64,000 nt of DNA. Origin: Polynucleobacter sp. MWH-P3-07-1. GTDB lineage: Bacteria > Pseudomonadota > Gammaproteobacteria > Burkholderiales > Burkholderiaceae. Location: contig NZ_CP061296.1 of assembly GCF_018687555.1 (NCBI RefSeq), forward strand, positions 310,001 through 374,000, read 5' to 3'. The notes beneath the pieces are model-generated. The model saw only the letters and a program-made list of their open reading frames with translations. It ran no database searches and was not told the origin of the DNA. The position numbers and the translations under genes are program-made. Of this stretch, positions 34,699-45,206 are shown one piece after another. Numbering within the stretch: position 1 is the first letter of the stretch; each line of letters begins with the position of its first letter.

Positions 34699-35165
34699 GG
34701 CTGTAAGTGTAGGGTGATGCCTACTGAATTGGGGTTTACCCAGGAACTTGGAGGATTATTTGCTTGGGCAATGCGTCCTCAGATATGAGTTACCAGCTTC
34801 CTCGGCGGCGCAGATGGGGACACTATCTGTAGGAATTTGAGGCGATTGAAATACTAAATGTATGGTCTAAACCAACATTTTTTCATTTCAAAATGTAAAA
34901 AAAGTGGTTTGATAGAAAATTTCTATTAAATTAAATTAGTGCACCCTAACATTTATAACTTATTGATTTAAATAATATTTTTATCAAAAAGCGAGCCCTA
35001 GGGTGAATATGACAGTATTGTCATACTTATAAGTTATTGAATCGACCACCCTTATTCTTGACTTGATATAAGAACCTTCATAGGATTGCCCATGTTCTAC
35101 AAATATTGCACTGCAACATATCCTGAGCTTCAATTGATTAGGTTCTGTAGCGATGCAAAAACTGA
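34699..35165. other. AT-rich gene-free stretch of about 470 bp
   Basis: No convincing gene is seen between the nuclease and the lytic transglycosylase. The stretch is AT-rich and contains three structures: ATAGAAAATTTCTAT (34912-34926), a TTATAA(C/G)TTATTGA direct repeat (34953 and 35027), and the TATGACA-N4-TGTCATA palindrome (35008-35025). It is probably a regulatory region. A 25-codon frame from ATG 35094 is not convincing. Confidence 0.5.
35008..35025. promoter_or_regulatory. TATGACA-N4-TGTCATA palindrome (copy 1)
   Basis: A perfect inverted repeat of 7-bp arms with a GTAT centre, 140 bp before the lytic transglycosylase start. A near-identical site lies before ahpC at 59449-59466, which argues for a common transcription factor. 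The factor is not identified. Confidence 0.5.
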
Positions 35166-36131
35166 ATGAGTAAATGCTTAACTAACAATTCGAATGCTTC
35201 ACAGCTTGGGCAATCCTTTATTGGGTTAGCCCAAGCAGCTCTGATCCGATTTATGGATCCAGTGTATCGGGGCGTGCACGGTCTGCTGATCGTGGGTGCA
35301 TTCCTCATCGTGGGTCTATGGCTATCTGGTAATGGTACAAACGCAGGCCCCTTTGATTTAGCCCGCATTCTGGTGCCCGATGAGGCGCGCCAAATGTTCT
35401 GGCAGGGCGCAACTGGTAGCAATCAGTCTGGCTTGGCGGCCTTAGATTCTCAAACATCTGAGCAAGATATCGCCCATATTATTTATGGTCGTGCCTCTTT
35501 CCCAATGCTCAAGCAGGAAACGATTGCGTTGCTCAATCCTGAGGTTGCCCGGATTCAGGTGAAATCGATCTCCCATTTAGCAGACCAAATCCCGACCTCA
35601 AAAATCGATCCTCTGGCTTTGGATAGCAACTTAATGAGCCCTGTGCAAAACCAAAGAGCGGTTGCAGAGTTCTTTGAGAAAAAGTACGGCCTAGATAAAA
35701 GCAAGATTGAAGAATATGTTTCGAATGCAGTATTGATCTCGCGCGAAGTCAAAATTGATCCAGTCTTATTGCTAGCAGTGATGTCGGTTGAATCCAATTT
35801 CAACCCAATGACTAAGAGTGAAGCTGGAGCCGAAGGCTTAATGCAAGTGATGACCAATGTGCATAAGGAGAAATATGCGCCTTATGGTGGAGTTGCTGGC
35901 GCAGTCAAGCCTGAAGTCAATATTCGGATTGGTGCGTATATCCTGAAGTACTTGATCGCGACTTCTGGCTCACTGCGTAATGGCTTGAAGTTCTATGTTG
36001 GCGCAGGTAATGCTGATAATGATGGCGGCTATGCCGATAAAGTGATGGCAGAGCGTAATCGCATTATTGAGCTGTGCAAATCTAGCCAGAATAATAAGTT
36101 GGCCTTGAACGGAAAAAAAGAGCGCTCATAA
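35166..36131 (+). CDS. SLT-domain lytic transglycosylase
   Basis: A 321-residue membrane-anchored cell-wall enzyme. One hydrophobic anchor (about residues 40-58, LLIVGAFLIVGLWLSG) is followed by a linker and a C-terminal SLT domain. The catalytic Glu is in VMSVESNFNP near residue 206, with EAGAEGLMQVMTNVH and the RIGAYILKYLI helix after it, as in MltE/Slt enzymes that cleave peptidoglycan with anhydro-ring formation. Its promoter region carries an unusual palindrome. A strong terminator follows. Confidence 0.88.
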   Translation: MSKCLTNNSNASQLGQSFIGLAQAALIRFMDPVYRGVHGLLIVGAFLIVGLWLSGNGTNAGPFDLARILVPDEARQMFWQGATGSNQSGLAALDSQTSEQDIAHIIYGRASFPMLKQETIALLNPEVARIQVKSISHLADQIPTSKIDPLALDSNLMSPVQNQRAVAEFFEKKYGLDKSKIEEYVSNAVLISREVKIDPVLLLAVMSVESNFNPMTKSEAGAEGLMQVMTNVHKEKYAPYGGVAGAVKPEVNIRIGAYILKYLIATSGSLRNGLKFYVGAGNADNDGGYADKVMAERNRIIELCKSSQNNKLALNGKKERS

Positions 36132-36146
36132 TTCTCGTAGGATATT

Positions 36147-36197
36147 AAAAGACTCAGGCCACTTCTGCATCACTGCACAAGTGGCCTGAGTCTTTTT
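36147..36197. terminator. Bidirectional terminator
   Basis: AAAAGACTCAGGCCACTT (36147-36164) pairs with the matching AAGTGGCCTGAGTCTTTT (36179-36196) around a 14-base loop, a perfect long stem with A and T runs on the two sides. It serves the transglycosylase gene and the convergent FKBP gene. Confidence 0.9.
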
Positions 36198-36210
36198 AAA
36201 GCAAACCTGT

Positions 36211-36558
36211 TTAATGCACGCCGTGTAACTCGACCTCAAAGACCAAAGTCGCATTGGGTGGAATGACTCCACCAGCACCGCGCGCACCATAACCCATTTC
36301 AGAAGGGATGATTAAGGTCCGTTTCCCACCGATTTTCATGCCCGCAACGCCCTGGTCCCAGCCCTTAATCACATGACCAGCTCCCAAAGGGAAACTAAAG
36401 AGTTGGCCTCGATCCAGCGAGCTATCAAACTTTTGCCCTTTGTGATCCGTCGCTTTCTCGTCATATAGCCAGCCGGTGTAATGCACATCAACCTGTTTGC
36501 CAGCAGTCGCTTCGACTCCGTCGCCCAGAACGGTATCAATTTTTTGGAGTTCGCTCAT
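36211..36558 (-). CDS. FKBP-type peptidyl-prolyl isomerase
   Basis: A 115-residue single-domain cytoplasmic [50 protein letters not shown] (across residues 50-82) and [27 protein letters not shown] show the full active-site set (Tyr, Phe, Asp-like positions, Trp, Tyr, Phe). It speeds proline isomerisation in protein folding. No signal peptide or trigger-factor-like extension. Confidence 0.93.
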   Translation of the reverse strand: MSELQKIDTVLGDGVEATAGKQVDVHYTGWLYDEKATDHKGQKFDSSLDRGQLFSFPLGAGHVIKGWDQGVAGMKIGGKRTLIIPSEMGYGARGAGGVIPPNATLVFEVELHGVH

Positions 36559-36734
36559 CTTTCTATTCCTTTTAGCTTAATCAGCACGACAGTATATGCG
36601 TGGCTCTAGATGGATACATTGACTCTGCTGGCTCTCGGTGAAATCCCTTACAAGGGGAGCTTTAGCATCTTTATTGGGCAAAAACGGCCTATTTTTCAAT
36701 AGGCAATGATTTAAAATCAATGGTTCTGATTCAT

Positions 36735-36763
36735 GACATCAAATCGACATCAGAACGACATCA
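36735..36763 (+). promoter_or_regulatory. Three GACATCA repeats with 11-bp period before icd
   Basis: GACATCA occurs at 36735, 36746 and 36757, one helical turn apart, ending 46 bp before the icd start. This layout suits a regulator that binds direct repeats as a head-to-tail array. No known box in this family is recognised. Confidence 0.5.
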
Positions 36764-36779
36764 CCAGACGTGAAAATAG

Positions 36780-39044
<2,265 letters not shown>

Positions 39045-39072
39045 TTCTCCAGGGAAGATGGATTCCTGTATG

Positions 39073-39105
39073 AAAAAGGCAAGCCTCTGGTTTGCCTTTT
39101 TCTTT
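39073..39105 (+). terminator. Terminator after icd
   Basis: AAAAAGGCAA (39073-39082) pairs with TTGCCTTTTT (39092-39101) and continues into a T-rich tail, 28 bases past the icd stop. Confidence 0.85.
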
Positions 39106-39179
39106 ATTAGAGAGCCATCCGCTTCATGAAATTCAAAATGGGCGCAAAATAGACCAAAGACTTTTTAAAGGTGCCAGCC

Positions 39180-40142
39180 ATGTCTTACAAAGATCCGCAG
39201 ATTCTGCCAAGCGATATCACACCCCAAGCCGTTTATGAAAAGCGTCGCCAATTAATACAAGCTGCTGCGGCAGGTAGTTTTGGCTTGGCATTAGCGCCGT
39301 GGTTTTCTAGAGAGGCCTTAGCAGCGAATCCACAAAGCTTAGCTGCAACGCCCAATCCACTCTATGCTGGTAAGGATGACTTAACGCCCCTTAAAGATGT
39401 GAAGGGCTATAACAATTTTTATGAGTTTGGAACGGACAAGAGAGACCCTGCTGAAAATGCTGGGAGCTTACAGACCAGGCCTTGGACTATTACGATTGAT
39501 GGCTTGGTTAAAAAACCCATGACCTTTGATATTGATGCGCTCTTAAAGCTCGCGCCTATGGAGCAGCGAGTGTATCGATTGCGCTGTGTTGAGGGATGGT
39601 CGATGGTGATTCCTTGGGATGGCTACCCACTTTCCAGTCTGCTCAATAAGGTTGAGCCCTTAGGTTCTGCTAAGTATGTAGAGTTTGTCTCTTTAGCGGA
39701 TCGCAAACAGATGCCTGGCGTCAATAGTCCCATTTTGGATTGGCCTTATCGAGAAGGTTTACGTCTTGATGAGGCTATGAATCCCTTAACCCTGCTTACT
39801 TTTGGTTTGTATGGCGAAGTATTACCTAAGCAGAATGGTGCACCGGTTAGGGTAGTGGTGCCTTGGAAGTATGGCTTTAAGAGTGCTAAGTCCATTGTCA
39901 AAATTCGTTTCACAGAAGAGATGCCAGTTACCAGTTGGTATAAATACGCACCAAATGAATATGGTTTTTACTCGAATGTAAATCCCAATGTGGATCATCC
40001 CCGCTGGAGTCAGGCAAGCGAGAGACGCATTGGAGATCCCAAAGGGATTTTTGCGCCAAAGATCAAGACGCAAATGTTTAATGGCTATAGCGATCAAGTT
40101 GCCAGCATGTATGCCGGCATGGATTTGAAAAAGTTTTACTAA
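39180..40142 (+). CDS. msrP: Protein-methionine-sulfoxide reductase, molybdopterin subunit
   Basis: A 320-residue periplasmic molybdoenzyme (YedY/MsrP) that repairs oxidised methionines in exported proteins. The N-terminus has a twin-arginine-type signal ([21 protein letters not shown]) ending near EALA. The molybdenum ligand is the Cys of [15 protein letters not shown] near residue 135. The C-terminal SEARRIGDP-like block reads [14 protein letters not shown]. The start is ATG 39180, eight bases after AAGG; GTG 39171 is in frame but too close. The membrane partner msrQ follows ten bases later. Confidence 0.92.
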   Translation: MSYKDPQILPSDITPQAVYEKRRQLIQAAAAGSFGLALAPWFSREALAANPQSLAATPNPLYAGKDDLTPLKDVKGYNNFYEFGTDKRDPAENAGSLQTRPWTITIDGLVKKPMTFDIDALLKLAPMEQRVYRLRCVEGWSMVIPWDGYPLSSLLNKVEPLGSAKYVEFVSLADRKQMPGVNSPILDWPYREGLRLDEAMNPLTLLTFGLYGEVLPKQNGAPVRVVVPWKYGFKSAKSIVKIRFTEEMPVTSWYKYAPNEYGFYSNVNPNVDHPRWSQASERRIGDPKGIFAPKIKTQMFNGYSDQVASMYAGMDLKKFY

Positions 40143-40152
40143 ATCGTTTGCA

Positions 40153-40740
40153 ATGAAGTTGGTCATTTTCCTCTTGGCTTTATTGCCACTGGATCGCCTG
40201 ATCTACCTAGGGTTTACCGACGGCTTGGGTGCTAATCCGATAGAGTTCATCACCAGATCTACCGGCACTTGGGCGCTGGTATTACTTTGTATGACTTTGG
40301 CGATGACGCCATTACGATTGATGACGGGATCCAGTCAGCCGATTAAATGTCGAAGGATGTTAGGGCTCTTTTGTTTCTTCTATGCCTGTCTACATTTTAT
40401 GATCTGGTTATGGCTTGATCAAAACTTTGATGTAGTCGCCATGCTCAAAGATGTGGTGAAGCGACCCTTTATTACGATGGGTTTCTTAAGTTTGGTTTTA
40501 CTTATGCCGCTTGCTCTGACCTCTACGCATTGGGCGCAAAGAAAGTTGGGGCGACGCTGGGCACTTCTACACAAGCTGATTTATGTGATTGCGATCACGG
40601 TCATTTTGCATTACTGGTGGCACAAAGCGGGCAAGAATGATTTACAGACGGTATGGATTTATGCGGGAGTGGTATTGATTTTGCTGAGCTGTCGGATTCC
40701 GATGATCAGAAATCAGATCCAATGGCGTAAAGCGAATTAA
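40153..40740 (+). CDS. msrQ: MsrQ heme-binding membrane subunit
   Basis: A 195-residue integral membrane protein (YedZ/MsrQ) with six hydrophobic segments. Candidate heme His residues lie in FFYACLHFMIW, in LLHKLIYV and in ILHYWWHK. It passes electrons from quinones or flavin reductase to MsrP at the periplasmic face. Gene order and spacing (ten bases after msrP) match the known msrPQ operon. Confidence 0.92.
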   Translation: MKLVIFLLALLPLDRLIYLGFTDGLGANPIEFITRSTGTWALVLLCMTLAMTPLRLMTGSSQPIKCRRMLGLFCFFYACLHFMIWLWLDQNFDVVAMLKDVVKRPFITMGFLSLVLLMPLALTSTHWAQRKLGRRWALLHKLIYVIAITVILHYWWHKAGKNDLQTVWIYAGVVLILLSCRIPMIRNQIQWRKAN

Positions 40741-40792
40741 AATTTAATAATCAGTCTGTATCAATTTGAATTTCAATCAATAAGAGAAGAAT

Positions 40793-41563
40793 ATGGAACA
40801 TACCGTACTAGTGACAGGGGCAACCGCGGGATTTGGTGAGGCTACTGCTAGACGCTTTTTGAAGCATGGTCATAAAGTGATCGCAGCTGGTCGCAGAATC
40901 GACCGTCTGGCGGCTCTCAAGAAGTCCCTACCAAGCGAGCAGCAAGACAAATTGCTGACTCTTGTTTTAGATGTCTGTGACAGCGATCAAGTAGATCAAT
41001 TAGCAGTGAATTTACCTGCCCCTTTTGCACAAGTGAGTATTTTGGTGAATAACGCTGGCTTAGCGCTTGGACTTGAGCCTGCGCACAAGGCTGATTTATC
41101 CGACTGGGATCGGATGATTGATACGAATATCAAGGGATTGGTACACATGACCTGCGCTCTTTTGCCTGGCATGGTTGAGCGCAAGTTAGGGCATGTGATT
41201 AATTTAGGTTCGGTAGCTGCAAACTATCCTTATCCTGGCGGCAATACCTATGGTGCAACCAAAGCCTTTGTTCAGCAATTCAGTTTGAACTTACGGGCAG
41301 ATTTGATAGGCACTCCTATCAGGGTCACCTGTATTGAGCCTGGGATGTGCTCTGGTACAGAATTCTCTAATGTGCGTTTCAAGGGTGACGATGCTAAAGC
41401 GGGCAATGTGTATGAGGGTGTCCATGCTTTGAGCGCCGATGAAATTGCTGAAACAATTTATTGGTCTGCAACCCTACCTTCGCATATGAATATCAATGTG
41501 CTTGAAGTGATGCCCGTTCAGCAAAGCTTCAGTGCATTCCAGATTCATCGCGGCAAGCTGTAA
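40793..41563 (+). CDS. Short-chain dehydrogenase (YdfG-like)
   Basis: A 256-residue SDR with VLVTGATAGFGEATARRFLKHG for NADP binding (Arg after the strand), NNAGLAL, the catalytic Ser in NLGSVAANYPYPGGNTYGATKAF (Tyr-x-x-x-Lys as YGATK). It closely follows the YdfG pattern, an NADP-dependent 3-hydroxy acid / serine dehydrogenase. Physiological substrate is not certain. It has its own leader of about 50 bases after msrQ. Confidence 0.87.
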   Translation: MEHTVLVTGATAGFGEATARRFLKHGHKVIAAGRRIDRLAALKKSLPSEQQDKLLTLVLDVCDSDQVDQLAVNLPAPFAQVSILVNNAGLALGLEPAHKADLSDWDRMIDTNIKGLVHMTCALLPGMVERKLGHVINLGSVAANYPYPGGNTYGATKAFVQQFSLNLRADLIGTPIRVTCIEPGMCSGTEFSNVRFKGDDAKAGNVYEGVHALSADEIAETIYWSATLPSHMNINVLEVMPVQQSFSAFQIHRGKL

Positions 41564-41583
41564 GTTTCAGTAAGATCGTATTG

Positions 41584-42306
41584 ATGGCTAAACCCCTTAG
41601 CTTAGAAAAAATTCTGTTTAGTCAGGGCTTTGGCACACGCCGTTACTGCAGTGATTTGGTTTATGCCGAGCTGGTAAAGGTCAATGGTGTCTTGGCCGAG
41701 GATCCAGAAGAACGAATTGCTACCGAAGGTCTTGTTCTGAATGTAGAAGGTCAAGATTGGGAATTTCATGAAAAGGCTTACATTGCATTTCATAAGCCTG
41801 CCAACTATGAGTGCTCGCATAAAACTACGCATCATCCCAGTGTCTACAGTTTGCTGCCCAGGCCCTTCGTTGAGCGTGGCCTCCAATGCGTGGGTCGTTT
41901 AGATTTTGATACAACTGGGCTATTACTGATCTCGGATGACGGTCAATTTATTCACAAGATGACTACACCCAAGAAGAATATTGGTAAGGTTTATGAAATC
42001 ACTACAGCCGAGCCGATTCAGGGTAAACAACTGGATCATTTACTCAAAGGTGTAGTGTTAGATGACGACCCGAAGCCTTGCTTTGCCAAGGCCTGTGAAC
42101 AGATAGATGAGCATCATCTAGCGATGACCATCGTTGAAGGGCGTTATCACCAAGTCAAGCGCATGATGGCCGCTGTCGGAAATCACGTAGCACAATTACA
42201 TCGTACCCAAATTGGCGCGTATTTAATGCCAGACGATTTGGCTGAGGGCCAATGGCGTTGGCTCTATGAATCTGATTTACAGCAACTTGCAAAGAGCGTT
42301 GAATGA
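41584..42306 (+). CDS. rsuA: 16S rRNA pseudouridine synthase (RsuA family)
   Basis: A 240-residue enzyme of the RsuA family. An S4-like RNA-binding domain (LEKILFSQGFGTRRYCSDLV ... VKVNG) precedes the catalytic domain with YIAFHKPANYECS and the catalytic Asp in GRLDFDTTGLLLISDDG near residue 105, and YHQVKRMMAAVGNHV. It likely forms pseudouridine 516 in 16S rRNA. Start ATG 41584 is taken in preference to the adjacent TTG 41581. Its TGA overlaps the start of the next gene. Confidence 0.9.
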   Translation: MAKPLSLEKILFSQGFGTRRYCSDLVYAELVKVNGVLAEDPEERIATEGLVLNVEGQDWEFHEKAYIAFHKPANYECSHKTTHHPSVYSLLPRPFVERGLQCVGRLDFDTTGLLLISDDGQFIHKMTTPKKNIGKVYEITTAEPIQGKQLDHLLKGVVLDDDPKPCFAKACEQIDEHHLAMTIVEGRYHQVKRMMAAVGNHVAQLHRTQIGAYLMPDDLAEGQWRWLYESDLQQLAKSVE

Positions 42307-42614
42307 AAAATAATCTAGACCTTACCCAATTTGATTTCAAGAAAGATTTGCCAGATTGGCAGGTTGATCTCATTACCAAAACCTTGTCACGCAATTTTGT
42401 TTTTAAGGATTTTGAAGCTGCTTTTGCTTTCATGACACTCTGTGCAGCATATGCAGAAAAAATCGACCATCACCCCGATTGGTCTAATAGCTGGAATCAG
42501 GTGAAGGTCCAATTAAGGACGCATTCAAAGAACGACATCACGCTATTGGATGTTGAGTTGGCAAAAGCAATGGATGCGTTTGCCAATCAAATCCAGAAAC
42601 CTGCTGAGATTTAG
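42303..42614 (+). CDS. 4a-hydroxytetrahydrobiopterin dehydratase (PCD/DCoH)
   Basis: A 103-residue protein with the pterin dehydratase motif IDHHPDWSNSWNQVKVQL, where the tandem His near residues 55-56 and the Asp/Trp form the active site. It recycles the pterin of aromatic amino acid hydroxylases, but no hydroxylase is nearby. In bacteria without one, PCDs often help molybdopterin enzymes; the window encodes several (MsrP, SorA), which is suggestive only. It overlaps rsuA by four bases. Confidence 0.9.
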   Translation: MKNNLDLTQFDFKKDLPDWQVDLITKTLSRNFVFKDFEAAFAFMTLCAAYAEKIDHHPDWSNSWNQVKVQLRTHSKNDITLLDVELAKAMDAFANQIQKPAEI

Positions 42615-42826
42615 TGCTCTTCTTCGTCGTTATCTTCAGAGGTAATGCTCATCAAGATGGTAGCCAGGAGGCCGTACACAACTTCAGTAGAAATCATGCC
42701 ATCTTCATCTAGCTCATCAATCAGATCATTGAGACAATCTTCAGTAGGTTCGTTGAGTAAAGTCATGGCGCATTCGCAGCCATAATCAAAATCTTCATCG
42801 CCAGGGTTTTGAGTCTCGGTAGTCAT
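42611..42826 (-). CDS. Small acidic protein
   Basis: A 71-residue strongly acidic protein (start TETQNPGDEDFDYGCECAM, end SEDNDEEEH) with a CEC pair near residues 17-19 and one more Cys in EDCLNDL. No family recognised. It convergently overlaps the pterin dehydratase gene by four bases. It could be a metal-binding or nucleic-acid-mimic-like peptide, but nothing beyond composition supports that. Confidence 0.55.
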   Translation of the reverse strand: MTTETQNPGDEDFDYGCECAMTLLNEPTEDCLNDLIDELDEDGMISTEVVYGLLATILMSITSEDNDEEEH

Positions 42827-42981
42827 GGGGTCCCTAATAGAGTGTTGGATGAGGCTAATTCTTAACCCAGCATAGCAAAAAAAGATGTCTTTAGCGAAGG
42901 CTTTTGAGGAATATCTAGCGCTCGCTGGGCCTTAAGGCAAATTTGGGTGCAAAAAATGAACAAAATTGCTAAAATAACTCC

Positions 42982-43185
42982 GTGATTAAAAAAACTGATA
43001 CTTCCAATGTTGTAGATTTAGAAGTGGTGAAGTCGACAATCCAGTCTGCTGCAACGCCTGCTACAAAGTCTACCCCCGCCACTAAGAAGGTGCCCCAGCC
43101 TCCTGTTGTAGAGACCGAAGCTGAAGAGGTCTATCAGCCTAAATCGGTATTTCAGGATCGTAACTGGAATAAGGGTCTCAAGTAA
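42982..43185 (+). CDS. Small Pro/Thr/Lys-rich protein
   Basis: A 67-residue frame from GTG 42982 with low-complexity centre (SAATPATKSTPATKKVPQPP) and a C-terminal YQPKSVFQDRNWNKGLK. The tail looks conserved in style, and the linker suggests a flexible peptide. Start and reality are uncertain; the ribosome site is weak. Confidence 0.4.
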   Translation: MIKKTDTSNVVDLEVVKSTIQSAATPATKSTPATKKVPQPPVVETEAEEVYQPKSVFQDRNWNKGLK

Positions 43186-43214
43186 GTCCTCTTGATCTCC
43201 TGATTCTCGCTGGA

Positions 43215-43245
43215 TTGACACAAAATACTCCTACTGGGGTATTAA
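43215..43245 (+). promoter_or_regulatory. MerR-type promoter/operator of the cation-efflux gene
   Basis: TTGACA (43215-43220) and TATTAA (43240-43245) are separated by 19 bp, longer than the normal 17, and the spacer holds AATACTCC-TACT-GGGGTATT (43224-43243), a dyad with one mismatch. That is the arrangement of MerR-family regulators, which twist an overlong spacer. Transcription would start at about 43252, with the ATG at 43255. Confidence 0.55.
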
Positions 43246-43254
43246 GATGCACTC

Positions 43255-44151
43255 ATGGATGACTTAATCGAAAACCCCGAAGACGCATCAGCGGATAAAT
43301 ACAGTGCTGGCAAAAAAAGCACGCTGGTTAGCGTAGTTGTTAATCTCACCCTGACAATATCGCAAGTGTTTGCGGGTCTACTCTCGGGCTCGCAGGGCTT
43401 GGTTGCAGACGGCATTCATTCTCTAACGGACTTGGTTGCCGACTTTGTAGTCCTCTTTGCAAATCACCATAGTGCTAAAGATGCAGATGAAGACCATCAT
43501 TACGGACATCAGCGTTATGAGACCGCCGCTTCATTATTTTTGGGAGTCTCCTTACTAGTCGTTGGCCTAGGGATGCTCTGGAGTGCGGGGCATAAGATTG
43601 TCAATCCCGTTGGCTCCACTCAAATATCGCTCTTGGCTTTGTATGTTGCATTAGGCGCGCTCGCAGCCAAAGAACTCCTCTTTAGATATATGCTCGCCGT
43701 TGCAGAGCGTGTGCGCTCTAGTATGCTGGTAGCGAATGCTTGGCATGCACGATCTGACGCTGCTTCGTCATTGGTTGTTTCAGTTGGCATCGTGGGGGCT
43801 CTATTGGGTTACCCCATTCTGGATTCTGTAGGCGCATTAATTGTGGGTTTGATGATTGTGCGGACGGGTTGGTCCTTTAGCTGGGATGCCTTGAATGATT
43901 TGATGGATCGAGCGGTATCCGAAGAAGAGCATCAACAAATTGAGCAGATCGTTCTAGCAACCCCTGGTGTTCTGGGTTGTCATGACCTAAGAACCCGCAA
44001 GATGGGCGACATGATTTTGGTCGATGTGCATATTGAAGTGGATGCCGATGCAACTGTTCAAGTCGGTCATGATATTGCGCTGACTGCTGCAAATCGGGTA
44101 AAGGCGAAGTTACCCGTCCTCAATGTCATGACGCATATTGATCCTGCATGA
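43255..44151 (+). CDS. Cation diffusion facilitator (CDF) metal efflux protein
   Basis: A 298-residue CDF transporter with six hydrophobic helices. Metal site residues appear in the second helix as GLVADGIHSLTDLVADF (with the D-x-x-x-D pattern) and in the fifth as ANAWHARSDAASSLVV. A DEDHHYGHQRYE loop and a C-terminal cytoplasmic domain with the HDLRTRKMGDMILVDVHIEVD metal-sensing fold follow. It exports Zn, Cd, Fe or Mn by proton antiport; the metal is unknown. The gene has no ribosome site and may be leaderless. Its TGA overlaps selD by four bases. Confidence 0.88.
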   Translation: MDDLIENPEDASADKYSAGKKSTLVSVVVNLTLTISQVFAGLLSGSQGLVADGIHSLTDLVADFVVLFANHHSAKDADEDHHYGHQRYETAASLFLGVSLLVVGLGMLWSAGHKIVNPVGSTQISLLALYVALGALAAKELLFRYMLAVAERVRSSMLVANAWHARSDAASSLVVSVGIVGALLGYPILDSVGALIVGLMIVRTGWSFSWDALNDLMDRAVSEEEHQQIEQIVLATPGVLGCHDLRTRKMGDMILVDVHIEVDADATVQVGHDIALTAANRVKAKLPVLNVMTHIDPA

Positions 44152-45206
44152 GCGCTTCTATGTATAACGGACGTCTTACCTCTTTATCCCACGGTGGTGG
44201 CTGTGGCTGCAAAATTGCACCTGGTGTATTGAGTGAGATTCTGAAGAGTTCTCCGCTAGGTAATCTTCGGAATATTCCAGCGGCTTTGTTAGCGGGCTCT
44301 GACAATAATGAAGATGCGGCCGTCTATCAAATTAATGAGCATCAAGCGATTGTGGCGACAACCGACTTTTTCATGCCGATTGTGGATGACCCTTTTCAGT
44401 TTGGACGGATTGCTGCAACAAATGCAATTTCAGATATTTATGCAATGGGTGCGCAACCCCTTTTTGCACTTGCATTATTAGGTATGCCGGTTAATGTGCT
44501 GCCCTTAGATGTCATTCAAAAAATTACGGCTGGCGGTGAATCGGTTTGTACCGAAGCAGGCATTATGGTTGCTGGAGGCCACTCCATTGATTCAGTCGAG
44601 CCAATCTATGGTCTAGTAGTGATTGGAATCATCGATCCTAAAAATCTCAAGCGCAATACCGGATCTCAAGTTGGCGATAGTATTATTTTGAGTAAGCCCT
44701 TAGGCGTCGGAATTTTGTCGGCGGCACTCAAAAAAGAACTGCTATCAGAGCAGGGTTACCAAGAAATGCTTGCACTGACCACCCAACTCAATCGTCCTGG
44801 GCAGGCTTTGGCACAAATGCCAACCGTACATGCTTTAACCGATGTGACTGGCTTTGGATTAGCTGGTCACTTACTAGAAATGGCTCGTGGTGCAAAGTTA
44901 CAAGCCAGGATTGATTGGAGCTCACTACCTATCGTTCCCGAAGCGCTTGAGCTAGTGAAGCAGGATATCTTTACCGGAGCTTCGACTCGCAACTGGGCTA
45001 GCTATGGAAATGAAGTGCAGTCAACCAGTCTAGAGCCATGGCAGCGCCATCTCTTGAGTGATCCTCAGACCAGTGGTGGATTATTGATGGCTTGTGCGCC
45101 AGATGCTGAAGGGGAAGTTTTGGAGCTTCTGAGCAAATCTGGCTTTAGTGCCGCAAAAAAAATTGGGAGCTTCACTGCAGGAAGTGGCTTGTTAGTCAAT
45201 ACCTAA
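44148..45206 (+). CDS. selD: Selenide, water dikinase
   Basis: A 352-residue enzyme making selenophosphate from selenide and ATP. The catalytic GGGCGCK segment at residues 16-22 matches E. coli Cys17/Lys20 (here Cys19 and Lys22), so it uses Cys rather than Sec. ATTDFFMPIVDDPFQFGRIAATNAISDIYAMG, VAGGHSIDS and GFGLAGHLLEMA follow. Selenocysteine or selenouridine users (SelA, SelB, SelU) are not in the window. It starts four bases inside the CDF gene and ends four bases inside the convergent dehalogenase gene. Confidence 0.95.
   Translation: MSASMYNGRLTSLSHGGGCGCKIAPGVLSEILKSSPLGNLRNIPAALLAGSDNNEDAAVYQINEHQAIVATTDFFMPIVDDPFQFGRIAATNAISDIYAMGAQPLFALALLGMPVNVLPLDVIQKITAGGESVCTEAGIMVAGGHSIDSVEPIYGLVVIGIIDPKNLKRNTGSQVGDSIILSKPLGVGILSAALKKELLSEQGYQEMLALTTQLNRPGQALAQMPTVHALTDVTGFGLAGHLLEMARGAKLQARIDWSSLPIVPEALELVKQDIFTGASTRNWASYGNEVQSTSLEPWQRHLLSDPQTSGGLLMACAPDAEGEVLELLSKSGFSAAKKIGSFTAGSGLLVNT

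Noticed and set aside
34324..34788. Long plus-strand open frame (154 codons)
   Set aside because: It lies antisense to the exported nuclease with its DRGH motif; composition is that of a shadow frame.
44148..44220. Selenocysteine in SelD
   Set aside because: The catalytic position is an ordinary Cys codon in GGGCGCK; no UGA is present.
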